Shown: positions 21,160-34,322, counted from the first letter of the stretch. The stretch: 64,000 nt of DNA from Miscanthus floridulus (GCF_019320115.1 NC_089581.1:70762448-70826447), one strand, 5' to 3'. Made by a program: numbers and translations. Notes: generated by a model from the letters alone, not told the origin.

Positions 21160-22400
21160 AAAATTCAGTTAAGACTAGTATCTAATATCCAGTGATAGAG
21201 CAACAAATAGAGTAGTAGTAGTAGAATTCAGTTAGAATTCAGTTTGGAGTAGTAGTAGAAATCGAAAACTCAGTTAGGATTCAGTTAGGATTCTTTGACA
21301 TCACAGATCAGAACACTAAATCAAGTGTAAGCCGAGAAAATAGTAGTAGTATGAAAAGGAAACTGACAGTAACTTCACAAAAGCATATCTAGAGTTCTAT
21401 TCCTCCAACAAACATGATCCTTAACATTCTAGAAAGATTATTAAGTTATCTAAAACTTCCTTATTATCATCTCAAGAGGATACAATAGATAACAAGACCA
21501 AACATCATGTACCAGCAAATCTGTTCAGACTTGGATAGATCTTGACATTAACTTTATACACTCATATCTAGAGTTCTAGACCATGAAAAGGTGTGTTCTT
21601 TAACATTTTAAAAAGCTTAAGAAAAGCACTACAACTCTTTTATTTTCATCAAGAGGTGATTCATAGGTTATCTGCTAAACTGAAAGTTAACTGGAACTGA
21701 GCATTTGGACAGTAGCAATTCAGTCAAAATAAATTGTAGCCGGAGTTGTAGACCATGGTAAATTATGTACTTAACCATTTTGGAAAGCTTAGGAAAAGCA
21801 CTAGAACTACATAGTGTGCAACAAGAGCTAGTTTTGATGTTAACATGGTAGAAATACAAAAAATTGCAGAACTATATAGCACACGGTGAAAACCTGACAA
21901 TGACATCAAAAAAATCATATCTCCCAAAAATGGACAGCTCTATATGTATCTGGGACCAGAACAGCTAGGATTAATGAGCTAATGAGCTGTTGCAAATGGC
22001 AGGAAACGAGTACAAGCACTTAAGACAGAGAAAAGCAGCAAGACAAGCACTCAAGTAGGACAGCTAAAATAAATCAAATGCAGTTCTTAATAAACAAGTT
22101 TGTTCTTTAGCTTCATCCATGTGCCACATCTTCTACAAATGGGAAATAATACTATTAAGAATGTATAGAAACATCATTGCAAAGTGCCTTAGGTCTCAAT
22201 TAATAACCCAAGTTCTCGTCAAAGCTACTAATCAGTCCACAGATACCAACAGGAAATAGTGCTAATTAGACAGGGAGGATGCACTAAGGGGGTGTACTGA
22301 TTATTAGCTAGCAAAAATTGCAGACAACAATCGTAAGTAAGGTGCGGCTGCCGCACCTAAGGGTGCTCCTCCTGCGCCTAAAAATCTAACATCATTGACC
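21160..22400. other. non-coding intron-like sequence, unit 1 (mirrored at ~27000-28240 in unit 2)
   Basis: AT-rich sequence without a supported gene, between the putative GC-rich first exon of the TNPA-like gene and its first coding exon at 20177. A short inverted repeat ggtgcggctgccgcacc lies at ~22340-22356. Confidence 0.5.
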
Positions 22401-22739
22401 TAAGGCACTTTGCTCAGTGTGAATCAAAATGGGCATGAACATCATGTATAGTTCCCGTTACTCTAGGCACTTTGCTCAGCGTGTAAAAATCGAAATAGCC
22501 ATCATCATGTCCAAGATAAGCATTAACAGCTTCTACAATTGGAAGCCTATTTCAATTTTGAGCAGCAAGCAGCAAGCAGCAAGCAGAGCGGAGCAGTGGT
22601 GGATCCAAATTGGGGCATCCAATTGTACAAGCATGCCCAGTTGTACAAGCAAACCAATTTGTAGTATTGCATATATGTCAACAATGCACATATAACTGAG
22701 CACTGGTGGATCGGAGTGCTAGAGCAGTGAGCAACATTC

Positions 22740-23412
22740 AACGAGTAGAGCAGTGGTGGATCCAAACCTATCGTTTGTAGGGGGAGCTATGGAGGAGCAT
22801 GGACGCCGGTGGAGGACCGCAGATGCTGGGCAGCACTGGCAGCTTGCCCGCCCACCGGTGGAGGTGCGCGCACGCCAAACCCTAACATGGACGGCGAAGA
22901 GCTCGGGGGAGGGAGCGAGGACACTAGGGGGAGGAGCACAGACGACGAAGAGCTTAGGCACCAGGGCGCTCGCCTGGGGAGGCAGCACCGGGGGCAGATC
23001 GAGATGGGGCGGCGGTGGCATGTTAGCTGGCCGGGGAAGGGAGCAAGGACGGCAGGGGAGGAGCGCGTGGACAGCGGAGAGCTCAGGCACTGAGGCACTC
23101 GCAGGGTGAGGGAGCACCACGGTCCCTCGCCGGGGGAGGGAGCACCGGGGGCAGATCGAGATGGGGCGGCGGCACGTGTCGGCCGGCCGGGGCTCTAACC
23201 CTAGCCACCATGGCAGCTCGAGGATGTCGCGCTGCGGCCCAGGGGTGCAGAGAGGGGTCGCCGGCATTGGGAGAGGTCCGGGAGGGTGCACCGGCAGCGC
23301 AGGGGTAGGGGGCCGGGTGTGGGACGCCGGGGGCCGGGCATGGGCGCGGGACAGCCTGACGGCGTCGGAGGATGAAGACAGTGCCCAAATAGTCTGACTC
23401 CCGTGCACCCTC
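22740..23412 (-). other. GC-rich leader/first-exon candidate of the TNPA-like gene, unit 1
   Basis: A sharply GC-rich block starting about 30 bp downstream (minus strand) of a TATA box. A 229-codon proline/arginine-rich frame (23408-22719) is open, but the opposite strand is also open across much of it and no domain is recognisable. An untranslated or weakly coding first exon is more likely. Its copy in unit 2 differs by several 1-bp indels, which argues against coding constraint. Confidence 0.4.
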
Positions 23413-23421
23413 TTATTTATA
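23413..23421 (-). promoter_or_regulatory. internal TATA box, unit 1
   Basis: TATAAATAA on the minus strand, immediately downstream of the internal subterminal-type repeats and immediately upstream of the GC-rich leader. The order matches the terminal promoter at 34323-34330. It likely starts the TNPA-like transcript. Confidence 0.6.
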
Positions 23422-23424
23422 CTT

Positions 23425-23507
23425 GGGAGTATTTGTAGGGGCGATTTCTGATCCAGCCGCCCCTACAAATGGGCGGTTCCTAATCCAGCCGCCCCTACAA
23501 ATAGTTT
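23425..23507. repeat. internal subterminal-type repeats, unit 1
   Basis: atttgtaggggcgatttct, ccgcccctacaaat, gggcggttcctaatcc and ccgcccctacaaat: the same words as in the element ends, here in the middle of the element just upstream of a TATA box. Unit 1 has lost a few bases compared with unit 2. Confidence 0.85.
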
Positions 23508-23509
23508 CT

Positions 23510-24215
23510 ATTTTTTAAATTATAAATTCTATATTTTTTATCATAAAAACACAAAGTAATATAAAAAAATTATGTATATGCACAAATATAATATTTTGTA
23601 TTATTCTATATATGAATAAATATATATATATATATATATATATAAACAATTGTAGTCAAAACAATATAAAAAACAAAAAAACTAAAACTAAAAATTTGAA
23701 TTTTAAAACTTCGACTACAATTTTATGACATTAAATAAAATAAAATGAAAATGTTGTAAATATAAAAGTTGTATAACTCATCGACATGTACAACTTTTAT
23801 TTTGGTCATCTTGTCATGTGACTTTGTTTGAATGATTCAAATTTTGAAATTGAAACAATTTCAACTTGAAACAATATTTTGAAAGAGTAAATGATTTCAG
23901 ATGAAAAACTCATGAATACCAAAGTTGTAGAACTCATCAATATGCACAACTTTTATTTTGATCATATTTTCATTTGACCAAATTTGGATAGTTGAAATTT
24001 TGAATTTTAATAATTGGCAACTTCAAACAAGATTTGCAACTTCAAATAGAGTCATCTGGATGTTGCAAAGGGTAGTCTCACACACATGCATAAATGTAGT
24101 CTCACACACATACAAAAATATGTAGTCTTACACACGTACATAAATATATAGTCTCACACGCATCCATAAATGAAGTCTTACAAACACACATTTACATAAA
24201 CAGTCCACGTTAAAC
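23510..24215. other. AT-rich intergenic region with TA microsatellite, unit 1
   Basis: No gene. Contains a (TA)n tract at ~23622-23642 (mirrored at ~29469-29490) and short repeats of 'gtagtctcacacacatgcat' type (~24070-24190). This is the spacer between TNP2 and the internal promoter. Confidence 0.6.
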
Positions 24216-24217
24216 AA

Positions 24218-25990
24218 CTAGCTAGCCCGCTGTAACGACTTTCCCCTTGACACCTTTTCATTCCCATGGCAATATGTCTTTGGGGAGGTTCTTTTCCACA
24301 ATACTGATCTTCTTAGGAAAGTCTGTGAATAGCGGCATCTCATCGTAGTTATTGTAAGCTTCAACATCATCCACGCCATCAACTCTAATAATGTGCTGTT
24401 TTCCAGAGGCAACCACGTGCTTTGTCTTCTTCTTTGGGGGGAGGTTACTTTGTGGGTCAGACATATAGAAAACTTGTGCGACACGTGAAGCGAGTACCCA
24501 AGGGTCATCTTGGTAGCCTAGATTCTCGAGGTCCATGGCTCTTAATTTGATCTCATTCAGTTGGTGTTGTTTGATCCAGTGGCATCGAAACAGGGCCACC
24601 GTTATATCCCTTCCATAGTCAAGTTCCCATATCTCTTCAATGATGCCAAAGTATTGGATCTTTCGCCCTAATCCATCGAGAGCCTCTATTCAAACGCCGT
24701 TGTTTTGGTTCACATATTTACTATCCTTTGCGTGGGTATAGTACGTATACCCATTGATGTCATAAGCATTCCAAGATGTCACTTGTCTCGATGGCCCCTC
24801 CGCCAACCTACTGATGGTAATGGAGTCTATAGTTTCTCTAGGCGGTATGTTTTGGTCCTTCAACCATGTAGTTAGTCATTGCTTGTATTGTTTCATGACC
24901 CAATATCTGAATGGCCATTTCTCTCCGCCATAATGATAGCCAAGTGTTCATCAATATACGGTTGCATCAGTTGTGTACTCTGCAAGACAATATAATGTGC
25001 CCGACTCACCTCTTTGTAATCATGGTTGATGAACACTTTTCTACCACTGGTGCCCTTCCCAGCCAGCCTACCCTTGTGATGAGAATCGGGTTTACCAATC
25101 CCTTTCTGTACTCTTAGGTACTCTTGACAGCACTCGACGACTTCTTCAGTACTATAACCCTCTATCATAGAGCCCTCTGGGTATGCTCGATTATGCACGT
25201 ATCGACTTAGAACTGACATGAACCGCTCGTAGGACCACATTTCATGCAAGTAGCAAGGGCCAAGCGCTTGTATTTGATGAACCATGTGAATCATGAGATG
25301 TGGCATTATATAAAAAAAAGCAGGAGGTAAACACATCTCCAGTTGATTTTGTGTCTCCACCACAAATTCATGTAAGTCACTTAGCTCTTCCTTACCAATC
25401 GTCTTCTATGAGATCTTCGAAAAGAAGTAGCACATGCAGGTGATGACCATTTTCAAGAACTCTGGCTTTATAGCCCTGATTGCAATAGGTAGAAACACTG
25501 CCAGCATCACATGGCAATCATGAGCCTTGCAGTGTGTTATTGACAAGTCCTTCATCGACACTAGCTTCTTCACATTTGCTGAAAACCCAGTCAGGACTTT
25601 GACCCCCCTCAGAAAAGTGCATATAGCTCTCTTCTCATCTGGTGTTAGGTTGAAGCACACCATGGGTATAGTGTATTTTCCATTAGCCTCAGGTACCGGG
25701 TGAAGCTGTGGCATCACGTTTAGCTGCACCATGTCTTTCTGTGCTTTTAGACCATCCTTTGACTTGCCTGTGTCCATCAAGGTAGCAATGAGACTCTCAA
25801 AGACATTCTTTTGCACGTGCATAGCATCAATGGCATGGGGGACCTCCAAGTCTAGACAATAAGGCAGATACTGAAAGAAGATCGATTGTTTCTTGAAAGG
25901 TATGCCTTCGACAGGAGGTGTGCTTCTATCTCTGTTCGTCCCATCCGGATTCTTCTTTCCATAGACAACGCGTATGTTTTTCACCATTCT
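24218..25990 (-). pseudogene. partial TNP2 copy (3' half) in duplication unit 1
   Basis: Minus strand. It starts abruptly at the duplication joint with MVKNIRVVYGKKNPDGT, then HAIDAMHVQKNVFESL (Transposase_21 end), KAHDCHVML..FLPIAIR and LHEMWSYERFMSVLSRYVHNR (DUF4218), and ALFRCHWIKQ, QDDPWVLASRVAQVFYM (DUF4216). The N-terminal half is missing, so it has no start of its own. At the joint the ATG of the copied TNPA-like exon (26018-26016) reads into it in another frame and stops. Frames shift relative to unit 2 at several 1-bp indels. Confidence 0.88.
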
Positions 25991-28589
25991 GGGCTACACT
26001 GTCTGGTGTCCATGACATTATTTTGCACTTTGTTCTAATAGATGCAAGAAAAGTGTGCTTTAGGTACGCGAGAAGGTATAAGAAATAAAAAGATCTATAA
26101 ACCAAAGTAAGTCCTATAAAACAACAATATATCAAAAAAACGAGTAGTGGCAGTAGTAGAGGCCTCAAGAAACATGTCAATCATCATTTGATCATGAACT
26201 TGGAGCATCAAGGCATCCTAACAGAGAAGAGAGGAGAAGGTAATGTTGGGGCGGCTGCTAATGATGCCAAGTTCCTCACAAGTTCTGATCATTAGCTCAT
26301 ATTCCATATAATGTATGGACTTGGACAATTTCATCATCGGCAAACAAAGGAAGAGGAGAGGAGAGGAGAGGGGAGATTTGACAAAAAAAGCAGGTGCTGC
26401 TTCCAAAACATAGAGGATAGGAAAGGTGGCAACAAATAGAGGAGAGGGGAGATTTGGCAAAAAAAAGCAGGTGCTGCTTCCCAGAAAAAGCAACATGACA
26501 ATGTAAGAACATCATATGCTTAATATCTTCCGAACTTGATAAGCAGATCAGACAATCAGAAGTAGTAGATAGTAGTAGTAGGGAAGTAGTAGAAGTAGCA
26601 AAAAAGCAACAACTGCTTAGGAGAGGAGAGTAGAGTGGAGTAGAGGAGAGTAGTAGTAGAAGAGGAGTACAGAGAAGACAACAAGTACAGAGAAGATTAG
26701 CAGGGCGACTGGTAATGATGCCAAGTTTTCTCACAAGTTCTTGATCATCAGCTCATATTCCATATAATGTATGGACTTAGACAATTTCATCATCGGCAAA
26801 ACAAAGGAGATGAGAGGAGAGGGGAGAGTTGGCAAAATAGGCACCAGCTGTTTACCAAACATAGAGGATAGGAAAGGTGGCCAAGAAAAGCATATGAAGC
26901 CATAGAAGCATTTGCTCAGTGAGTAGAATAGACAGAAGAGCAGCCAGCAGGAGCCATAGAAGAGAGAAGAGAGTAGATAGTAGAGCACCAGCAACATTAG
27001 GCAAAATTCAGTTAAGACTAGTATCTAATATCCAGTGATAGAGCAACAAATAGAGTAGTAGTAGTAGAATTCAGTTAGAATTCAGTTTGGAGTAGTAGTA
27101 GAAATCGAAAACTCAGTTAGGATTCAGTTAGGATTCTTTGACATCACAGATCAGAACACTAAATCAAGTGTAAGCCGAGAAAATAGTAGTAGTATGAAAA
27201 GGAAACTGACAGTAACTTCACAAAAGCATATCTAGAGTTCTATTCCTCCAACAAACATGATCCTTAACATTCTAGAAAGATTATTAAGTTATCTAAAACT
27301 TCCTTATTATCATCTCAAGAGGATACAATAGATAACAAGACCAAACATCATGTACCAGCAAATCTGTTCAGACTTGGATAGATCTTGACATTAACTTTAT
27401 ACACTCATATCTAGAGTTCTAGACCATGAAAAGGTGTGTTCTTTAACATTTTAAAAAGCTTAAGAAAAGCACTACAACTCTTTTATTTTCATCAAGAGGT
27501 GATTCATAGGTTATCTGCTAAACTGAAAGTTAACTGGAACTGAGCATTTGGACAACTAGCAATTCAGTCAAAATAAATTATAGCCGGAGTTGTAGACCAT
27601 GGTAAATTATGTACTTAACCATTTTGGAAAGCTTAGGAAAAGCACTAGAACTACATAGTGTGCAACAAGAGCTAGTTTTGATGTTAACATGGTAGAAATA
27701 CAAAAAATTGCAGAACTATATAGCACACGGTGAAAACCTGACAATGACATCAAAAAAATCATATCTCCCAAAAATGGACAGCTCTATATGTATCTGGGAC
27801 CAGAACAGCTAGGATTAATGAGCTAATGAGCTGTTGCAAATGGCAGGAAACGAGTACAAGCACTTAAGACGGAGAAAAGCAGCAAGACAAGCACTCAAGT
27901 AGGACAGCTAAAATAAATCAAATGCAGTTCTTAATAAACAAGTTTGTTCTTTAGCTTCATCCATGTGCCACATCTTCTACAAATGGGAAATAATACTATT
28001 AAGAATGTATAGAAACATCATTGCAAAGTGCCTTAGGTCTCAATTAATAACCCAAGTTCTCATCAAAGCTACTAATCAGTCCACAGATACCAACAGGAAA
28101 TAGTGCTAATTAGACAGGGAGGATGCACTGAGGGGGTGTACTGATTATTAGCTAGCAAAAATTGCAGACAACAATCGTAAGTAAGGTGCGGCTGCCGCAC
28201 CTAAGGGTGCTCCTCCTGCGCCTAAAAATCTAACATCATTGACCTAAGGCACTTTGCTCAGTGTGAATCAAAATGGGCATGAACATCATGTATAGTTCCC
28301 ATTACTCTAGGCACTTTGCTCAGCGTGTAAAAATCGAAATAGCCATCATCATGTCCAAGATAAGCATTAACAGCTTCTACAATTGGAAGCCTATTTCAAT
28401 TTTGAGCAGCAAGCAGCAAGCAGAGCGGAGCAGTGGTGGATCCAAATTGGGGCATCCAATTGTACAAGCATGCCCAGTTGTACAAGCAAACCAATTTGCA
28501 GTATTGCATATATGTCGACAATGCACATATAACTGAGCACTGGTGGATCGGAGTGCTAGAGCAGTGAGCAACATTCAACGAGTAGAGCA

Positions 28590-29254
28590 GTGGTGGATCC
28601 AAACCTATCGTTTGTAGGGGGAGCTATGGAGGAGCATGGACGCCGGTGGAGGACCGCAGATGCTGGGCAGCACTGGCAGCTTGCCGCCCACCGGTGGAGG
28701 TGCGCGCACGCCAAACCCTAACATGGACGGCGAAGAGCTCGGGGGAGGGAGGCGAGGACACTAGGGGGAGGAGCACAGACGACGAAGAGCTTAGGCACCA
28801 GGGCGCTCGCCTGGGGAGGCAGCACCGGGGGCAGATCGAGATGGGGCGGCGGTGGCATGTTAGCTGGCCGGGGAAGGGAGCAAGGACGGCAGGGGAGGAG
28901 CGCGTGGACAGCGGAGAGCTCAGGCACTGAGGCACTCGCAGGGTGAGGGAGCACCACGGTCCCTCGCCGGGGGAGGGAGCACCGGGGGCAGATCGAGATG
29001 GGGCGGCGGCACGTGTCGGCCGGCCGGGGCTCTAACCCTAGCCACCATGGCAGCTCGAGGATGTCAGCGCTGCGGCCCAGGGGTGCAGAGAGGGGTCGCC
29101 GGCATTGGGAGAGGTCCGGGAGGGTGCAGCCGGCAGCGCAGGGGTAGGGGGCCGGGTGTGGGACGCCGGGGGCCGGGCATGGGGGCGCGGGACAGCCTGA
29201 CGGCGTCGGAGGATGGAAGACAGTGCCAAGATAGTCTGACTCCCGTGCACCCTC
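28590..29254 (-). other. GC-rich leader candidate, unit 2
   Basis: Counterpart of 22740-23412 with several single-base indels. Downstream of it, on the minus strand, the transcript would reach only the orphan first exon at 26018 and then the partial TNP2 copy. Confidence 0.4.
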
Positions 29255-29263
29255 TTATTTATA
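29255..29263 (-). promoter_or_regulatory. internal TATA box, unit 2
   Basis: TATAAATAA on the minus strand, same context as 23413-23421. Because of the duplication, this promoter now faces the truncated TNPA-like exon and the partial TNP2 copy. Confidence 0.6.
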
Positions 29264-29271
29264 CTTGGGAG

Positions 29272-29357
29272 CTATTTGTAGGGGCGGATTTCTGATCCAG
29301 CCGCCCCTACAAATGCATTTGTAGGGCGGTTCCTAATCCAACCGCCCCTACAAATAG
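29272..29357. repeat. internal subterminal-type repeats, unit 2
   Basis: atttgtaggggcggatttct, ccgcccctacaaatgcattt, gtagggcggttcc and accgcccctacaaat. More complete than the copy in unit 1. Confidence 0.85.
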
Positions 29358-30082
29358 TTTCTATTTTTTAAATTATAAATTCTATATTTTTTATCATAAA
29401 AACACAAAGTAATAAAAAAATTGTGTATATGCACAAATATAATATTTTGTATTATTCTATATATGAATAAATATATATATATATATATATAAACAATTGT
29501 AGTCAAAACAATATAAAAAACAAAAAAACTAAAACTAAAAATTTGAATTTTAAAACTTCGACTACAATTTTATGACATTAAATGAAATAAAATGAAAATG
29601 TTGTAAACATAAAAGTTGTATAACTCATCGACATGTACAACTTTTATTTTGGTCATCTTGTCATGTGACTTTGTTTGAACTGATTCAAATTTTGAAATTC
29701 AAACAATTTCAACTTGAAACAATATTTTGAAAGAGTAAATGATTTCAGATGAAAAACTCATGAATACCAAAGTTGTAGAACTCATCAATATGTACAACTT
29801 TTATTTTGATCATATTTTCATTTGACCAAATTTGGAATAGTTGAAATTTTGAATTTTAATAATTGGCAACTTCAAACAAGATTTGCAACTTCAAATAGAG
29901 TCATCTGGATGTTGCAAAGGGTAGTCTCACACACATGCATAAATGTAGTCTCACACACATACAAAAATATGTAGTCTTACACACGTACATAAATATATAG
30001 TCTCACACGCATCCATAAATGAAGTCTTACAAACACACATTTACATAAACAGTCCACGTTAAACAACTAGCTAGCCCGCTGT

Positions 30083-33000
30083 AACGACTTTCCCCTTGAC
30101 ACCTTTTCATTCCCATGGCAATATGTCTTTGGGGAGGTTCTTTTCCACAATACTGATCTTCTTAGGAAAGTCTGTGAATAGCGGCATCTCATCGTAGTTA
30201 TTGTAAGCTTCAACATCATCCACGCCATCAACTCCTAATAATGTGCTGTTTCCAGAGGCAACCACGTGCTTTGTCTTCTTCTTTGGGGGGAGGTTACTTT
30301 GTGGGTCAGACATATAGAAAACTTGTGCGACACGTGAAGCGAGCACCCAAGGGTCATCTTGGTAGCCTAGATTCTCGAGGTCCATGACTCTTAATTCCGA
30401 TCTCAGTTCAGTTGGTGTTGTTTGATCCAGTGGCATCGAAACAGGGCCACCGTTATATCCCTTCCATAGTCAAGTTCCCATATCTCTTCAATGATGCCAA
30501 AGTATTGGATCTTTCGCCCTAATCCATCGAGAGCCTCTATTCGAACGCCGTTGTTTTGGTTCACATATTTACTATCCTTTGCGTGGGTATAGTACGTATA
30601 CCCATTGATGTCATAAGCATTCCAAGATGTCACTTGTCTCGATGGCCCCTCCGCCAACCTACTGATGGTAATAGAGTCTATAGTTTCTCCAGGCGGTATG
30701 TTTTGGTCCTTCAACCATGTAGTTAGTCGTTGCTTGTGTTGTTTCATGACCCAATCATCCGAATGGCCATTTCTCTCCGCCATAATGATAGCCAAGTGTT
30801 CATCAATATACGGTTGCATCAGTTGTGTACTCTGCAAGACACTGTAATGCGCCCGACTCACCTCTTTGTAATCATGGTCGATGAACACTTTTCTACCACT
30901 GGTGCCCTTCCCAGCCAGCCTACCCTTGTGACGAGAATCGGGTTTACCAATCCCTTTCTGTACTTTTAGGTACTCTTGACAGCACTCGACGACTTCTTCA
31001 GTACTATAACCCTCTATCATGGAGCCCTCTGGGTATGCTCGATTATGCACGTATCGACTTAGAACTGACATGAACCGCTCGTAGGACCACATTTCATGCA
31101 AGTAGCAAGGGCCAAGCGCCTGTATTTGATGAACCATGTGAATCATGAGATGTGGCATTATATAAAAAAAAGCAGGAGGTAAACACATCTCCAGTTGGTT
31201 TTGTGTCTCCACCACAAATTCATGTAGGTCACTTAGCTCTTCCTTACCAATCGTCTTCTATGAGATCTTCGAAAAGAAGTAGCACATGCGGGTGATGGCC
31301 ATTTTCAAGAACTCTGGCTTTATAGCCCTGATTGCAATAGGTAGAAACACTGTCAGCATCACATGGCAATCATGAGCCTTGCAGTGTGTTATTGACAAGT
31401 CCTTCATCGACACTAGCTTCTTCACATTTGCTGAAAACCCAGTCAGGACTTTGATCCCCCTCAGGAAAGTGCATATAGCTCTCTTCTCAGTCTGGTGTTA
31501 GGTTGAAGCACAGCCGCGGGCAGAGTGTATTTTCCATTAGCCTCAGGTACCGGGTGAAGCTGTGGCATCACGTTTAGCTGCACCATGTCTTTCCTGTGCT
31601 TTCAGACCATCCTTTGACTTGCCTGTGTCCATCAAGGTAGCAATGAGACTCTCAAAGACATTCTTCTGCACGTGCATAGCATCAATGGCATGGGGGACCT
31701 CCAAGTCTGGCCAATAAGGCAGATACTGAAAGAAGATCGATTGTTTCTTGAAAGGTACGCCTTCGACAGGAGGTGTGCTTCTATCTCTGTTCGTCCCATC
31801 CGGATTCTTCTTTCCATAGACGACGCGTATGTTTTTCACCATTCTGTACACATGTTCTCCGTTATGACAGTCTCTCCGGAGGGGGTTCAATCTCTAGGGC
31901 ATTGTCATAAAATCTAAAGAACAATTTGCTGCGGTACTTGTGACTTGTCTTTAAGAAGCGTCGGTTCCTTAGGTAAACTATCTTCTTGGATGCATCCAGG
32001 TACACCCATGTAGTACCATCCAAGCAAACCAAGCATCCCGTCTTCCCTTTGATCTGTCCAGACAAAGCAAACAGCGCGGGGTAATCATTGGTAGTAACAA
32101 ATATTATTGCTCTACATATGAAGTCCTCCTTTCAGGAACACATCGTACATCTGCTCCCCATGCCTCCATAGCCTCTCCATTTCTTGCATCAAAGGCTCGA
32201 GGAACACGTCTATATCAATGCCTGGTTGTTTAGGGCCAGAAATAAGAATAGTGAGGAGAAGGTACTTTCTCTTCTGACACAACCATGTTGGGATGTTGTA
32301 CATGGTCAAGATCACTGGCCATGTGCTGTGGTCGCTCATCCTCTCATTGAAGGGATTCATTCCATCGGTGCTCAAGCCAAACCATACATTCCTTGGGTCA
32401 TCGCTGAATTCTTTGTGCTTCTCATCAAACCTTTGCCACTGACTACAATCAGCCGGGTGTGCAATCTTATCATCATCCACCTTGCGCTCATCATCCCACC
32501 ATGTCATGAGTGTGGCTTCTTTAGGGTTTAGGAAGATACGTCTCAAGCGGTCGGTCACTGGCAGGTACCACGTTACTAAGGTAGGAATTCTTCTCTGCTT
32601 TGCATCGTTGCCTAATGGAGTGTCCTCTGGGGGCTGAGATTCTTGTACCACCTTTTTTGTACCCTTCTTATTCCTCTTTTTCCCCATGGAGGCTTCATCC
32701 CCACCGTAAAGGTCATTGTTCTTGTACCGGCTGGCCCCACACCGGGGACATTTATCCAGTGACTTGAACGTTTCGCCATGAAAAAGTATACAGTGGTTGG
32801 GGCATGCATGGATTTTTTCAACCCCCATTGTCAATGGACTTATGACCTTCTTCGCTTGGTATGTGTTGGTGGGAACTGAGTTTGGTTGTGGCAGCACCCA
32901 TGACAGGAGATGCAATAGATCATTGAAACTACAGTCTGACCAGCCGTACTTAGCCTTCAGGATGAGCAGCTCAAGCACAAAACGTAGCAATGTCCAATGT

Positions 33001-33578
33001 GTCGGACAACCCTTTTCAACACCATACACAGTCTCCTTCGATGCTTTTGTCACCCTTTCCAAATTTTCTAGACCTTTCAGGCTATTTAGTAAAATCTCTG
33101 GTCCAAGGGCTCGAATCATGTCCTCCAAATCATCTTCATCCCCGACACGTGCTCCACCATCATTATTGGCACCACCTTCGTCGTTACCATCCCAACCACC
33201 AGCATCACCACCTTGTTCATTGCCAAACTCAAAATCCATTCGTGCATCAAGCTCTGCTGAATATTGGGATAGGGATTCTATGGTTTCGTCGTCGTATTCC
33301 TCCTCATCCTCGTCGTTAACAATAACCATTTCACCATGATGAATCCACACTGTGTAGTCCTCAACAAATCCTCGCATAATCAAATGTGATCTGATGATAG
33401 TCACATCTGTCCATGCCATACGGTTCTTGCAATCTTTACATGGGCAAATAATTGTATCCTTATTCTCTTTCAATGTCGTTGCATGCTTCTTTGCGGCTTC
33501 AATAAATTTATCCACCTCTTCACGGAAACCTGCCTTGAACCTTAACGAACCATACATCCAAGAGTTCCTGTACTCCAT
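30083..33578 (-). pseudogene. TNP2 transposase of CACTA element 2
   Basis: This is the catalytic transposase. ATG at 33578 opens a 488-codon frame: transposase-associated domain (YGSLRFKAGFREEVDKFI, CPCKDCKN, HLIMRGF; residues ~10-85), an acidic glycine-rich linker (~90-155), then Transposase_21 with EKIHACPNHCILFHGE, CPRCGASRY, DIDVFLEPLMQEMERLW. It continues at 32065 (GCLVCLDGTTWVY) and 31890-31543 (HAIDAMHVQKNVFESL), then DUF4218 (LHEMWSYERFM, 31130-31080) and DUF4216 (ALFRCHWIKQ, 30450) to about 30083. Frame changes near 31860 and 31590 and a stop near 32110 break it, unless one is an intron. A TATA box at 34323-34330 precedes it. Confidence 0.85.
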
Positions 33579-33579
33579 C

Positions 33580-34320
33580 TTTTACAACAACAACAAAACA
33601 AACATTAAAGGACTACTTATTCAGATATATATAAAAATGAAACAAATTAATAATTACTTGAGAATAATTGTATATACTTCAGATATATATGAATATAAAT
33701 CTAATATAATTACATGAAGCATACAAACACACCATGGTAAAGGAAAATTAATTAATGGCCCATTTATCCATAAATAATTAAAATACATATTTATTGATTA
33801 CAATAAATAATTTCAAAGACAACAATTAGCAACAATTATACTTTACCCAATATCTTTCATACAAACCCTAGTCCAATTTCATCAAACATAAATTTACAAA
33901 AACGAAATTAATAAAAAAACCAAACCCTAGATCTAGATCCACATGCACATGAAACATCCATAAAACTAACTAATTGTTCACTAAAATCAAGAAACATGGA
34001 CCAAATAAGGGTATGATCTTGTTCCCCTCCCTAATTTACCCTAGTACATTTAAAACTTGGGTCTAATTTGCTTCATAAATAGCTCAAGCACCATAGAAGA
34101 GAGAGAAAAACAAAACTCTAATTACTCACTAACCAACCATTAAAACTTCAAAAAAAAGTATGGAATAACATTTTCTTACCTTCTACAACCTCTCCACCAA
34201 AGGATTTGAGACCAAAACCTTCCCCCTTAGTAGAGCAATTTTTGGGAGGTGCCCAAGGCCTCCCCACCTTTCTTTCACGGGTTGGAGTGAGTGACCCGAG
34301 GAGTAAGAAGGTGCTGCATC
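33580..34320 (-). other. 5' untranslated/intron region of TNP2
   Basis: AT-rich, non-coding, between the terminal TATA box and the TNP2 ATG (both minus strand). Nothing else is recognisable. Confidence 0.5.
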
Positions 34321-34322
34321 TG

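Larger units (their letters stand above)
20150..25990. repeat. tandem duplication, unit 1 (5841 bp)
   Basis: Begins gggctacactgtctgg at 20150 and ends gtttttcaccattct at 25990, where unit 2 starts at once with the same gggctacactgtctgg. Read on the minus strand each unit holds the 3' part of TNP2, a ~4-kb intergenic region with an internal promoter, and the first codons of the TNPA-like gene. The copies are nearly identical by eye; differences are scattered substitutions and 1-4-bp indels, often in homopolymers. Confidence 0.93.
25991..31845. repeat. tandem duplication, unit 2 (5855 bp)
   Basis: Starts gggctacactgtctgg at 25991 and ends gtttttcaccattct at 31845, where the unique TNP2 sequence resumes with gtacacatg. 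The joint shows no transposon end, target duplication or long homology, only 'attctg' shared across the breakpoints. It carries the orphan first exon of the TNPA-like gene (ATG 26018-26016). Confidence 0.93.

Noticed and set aside
22719..23408. 229-codon proline/arginine-rich ORF on the minus strand, and plus-strand ORFs in the same place
   Set aside because: The block is strongly GC-rich and open on both strands. The duplicate at 28590-29254 differs by frame-changing indels and no domain is visible, so it is kept only as a leader candidate.
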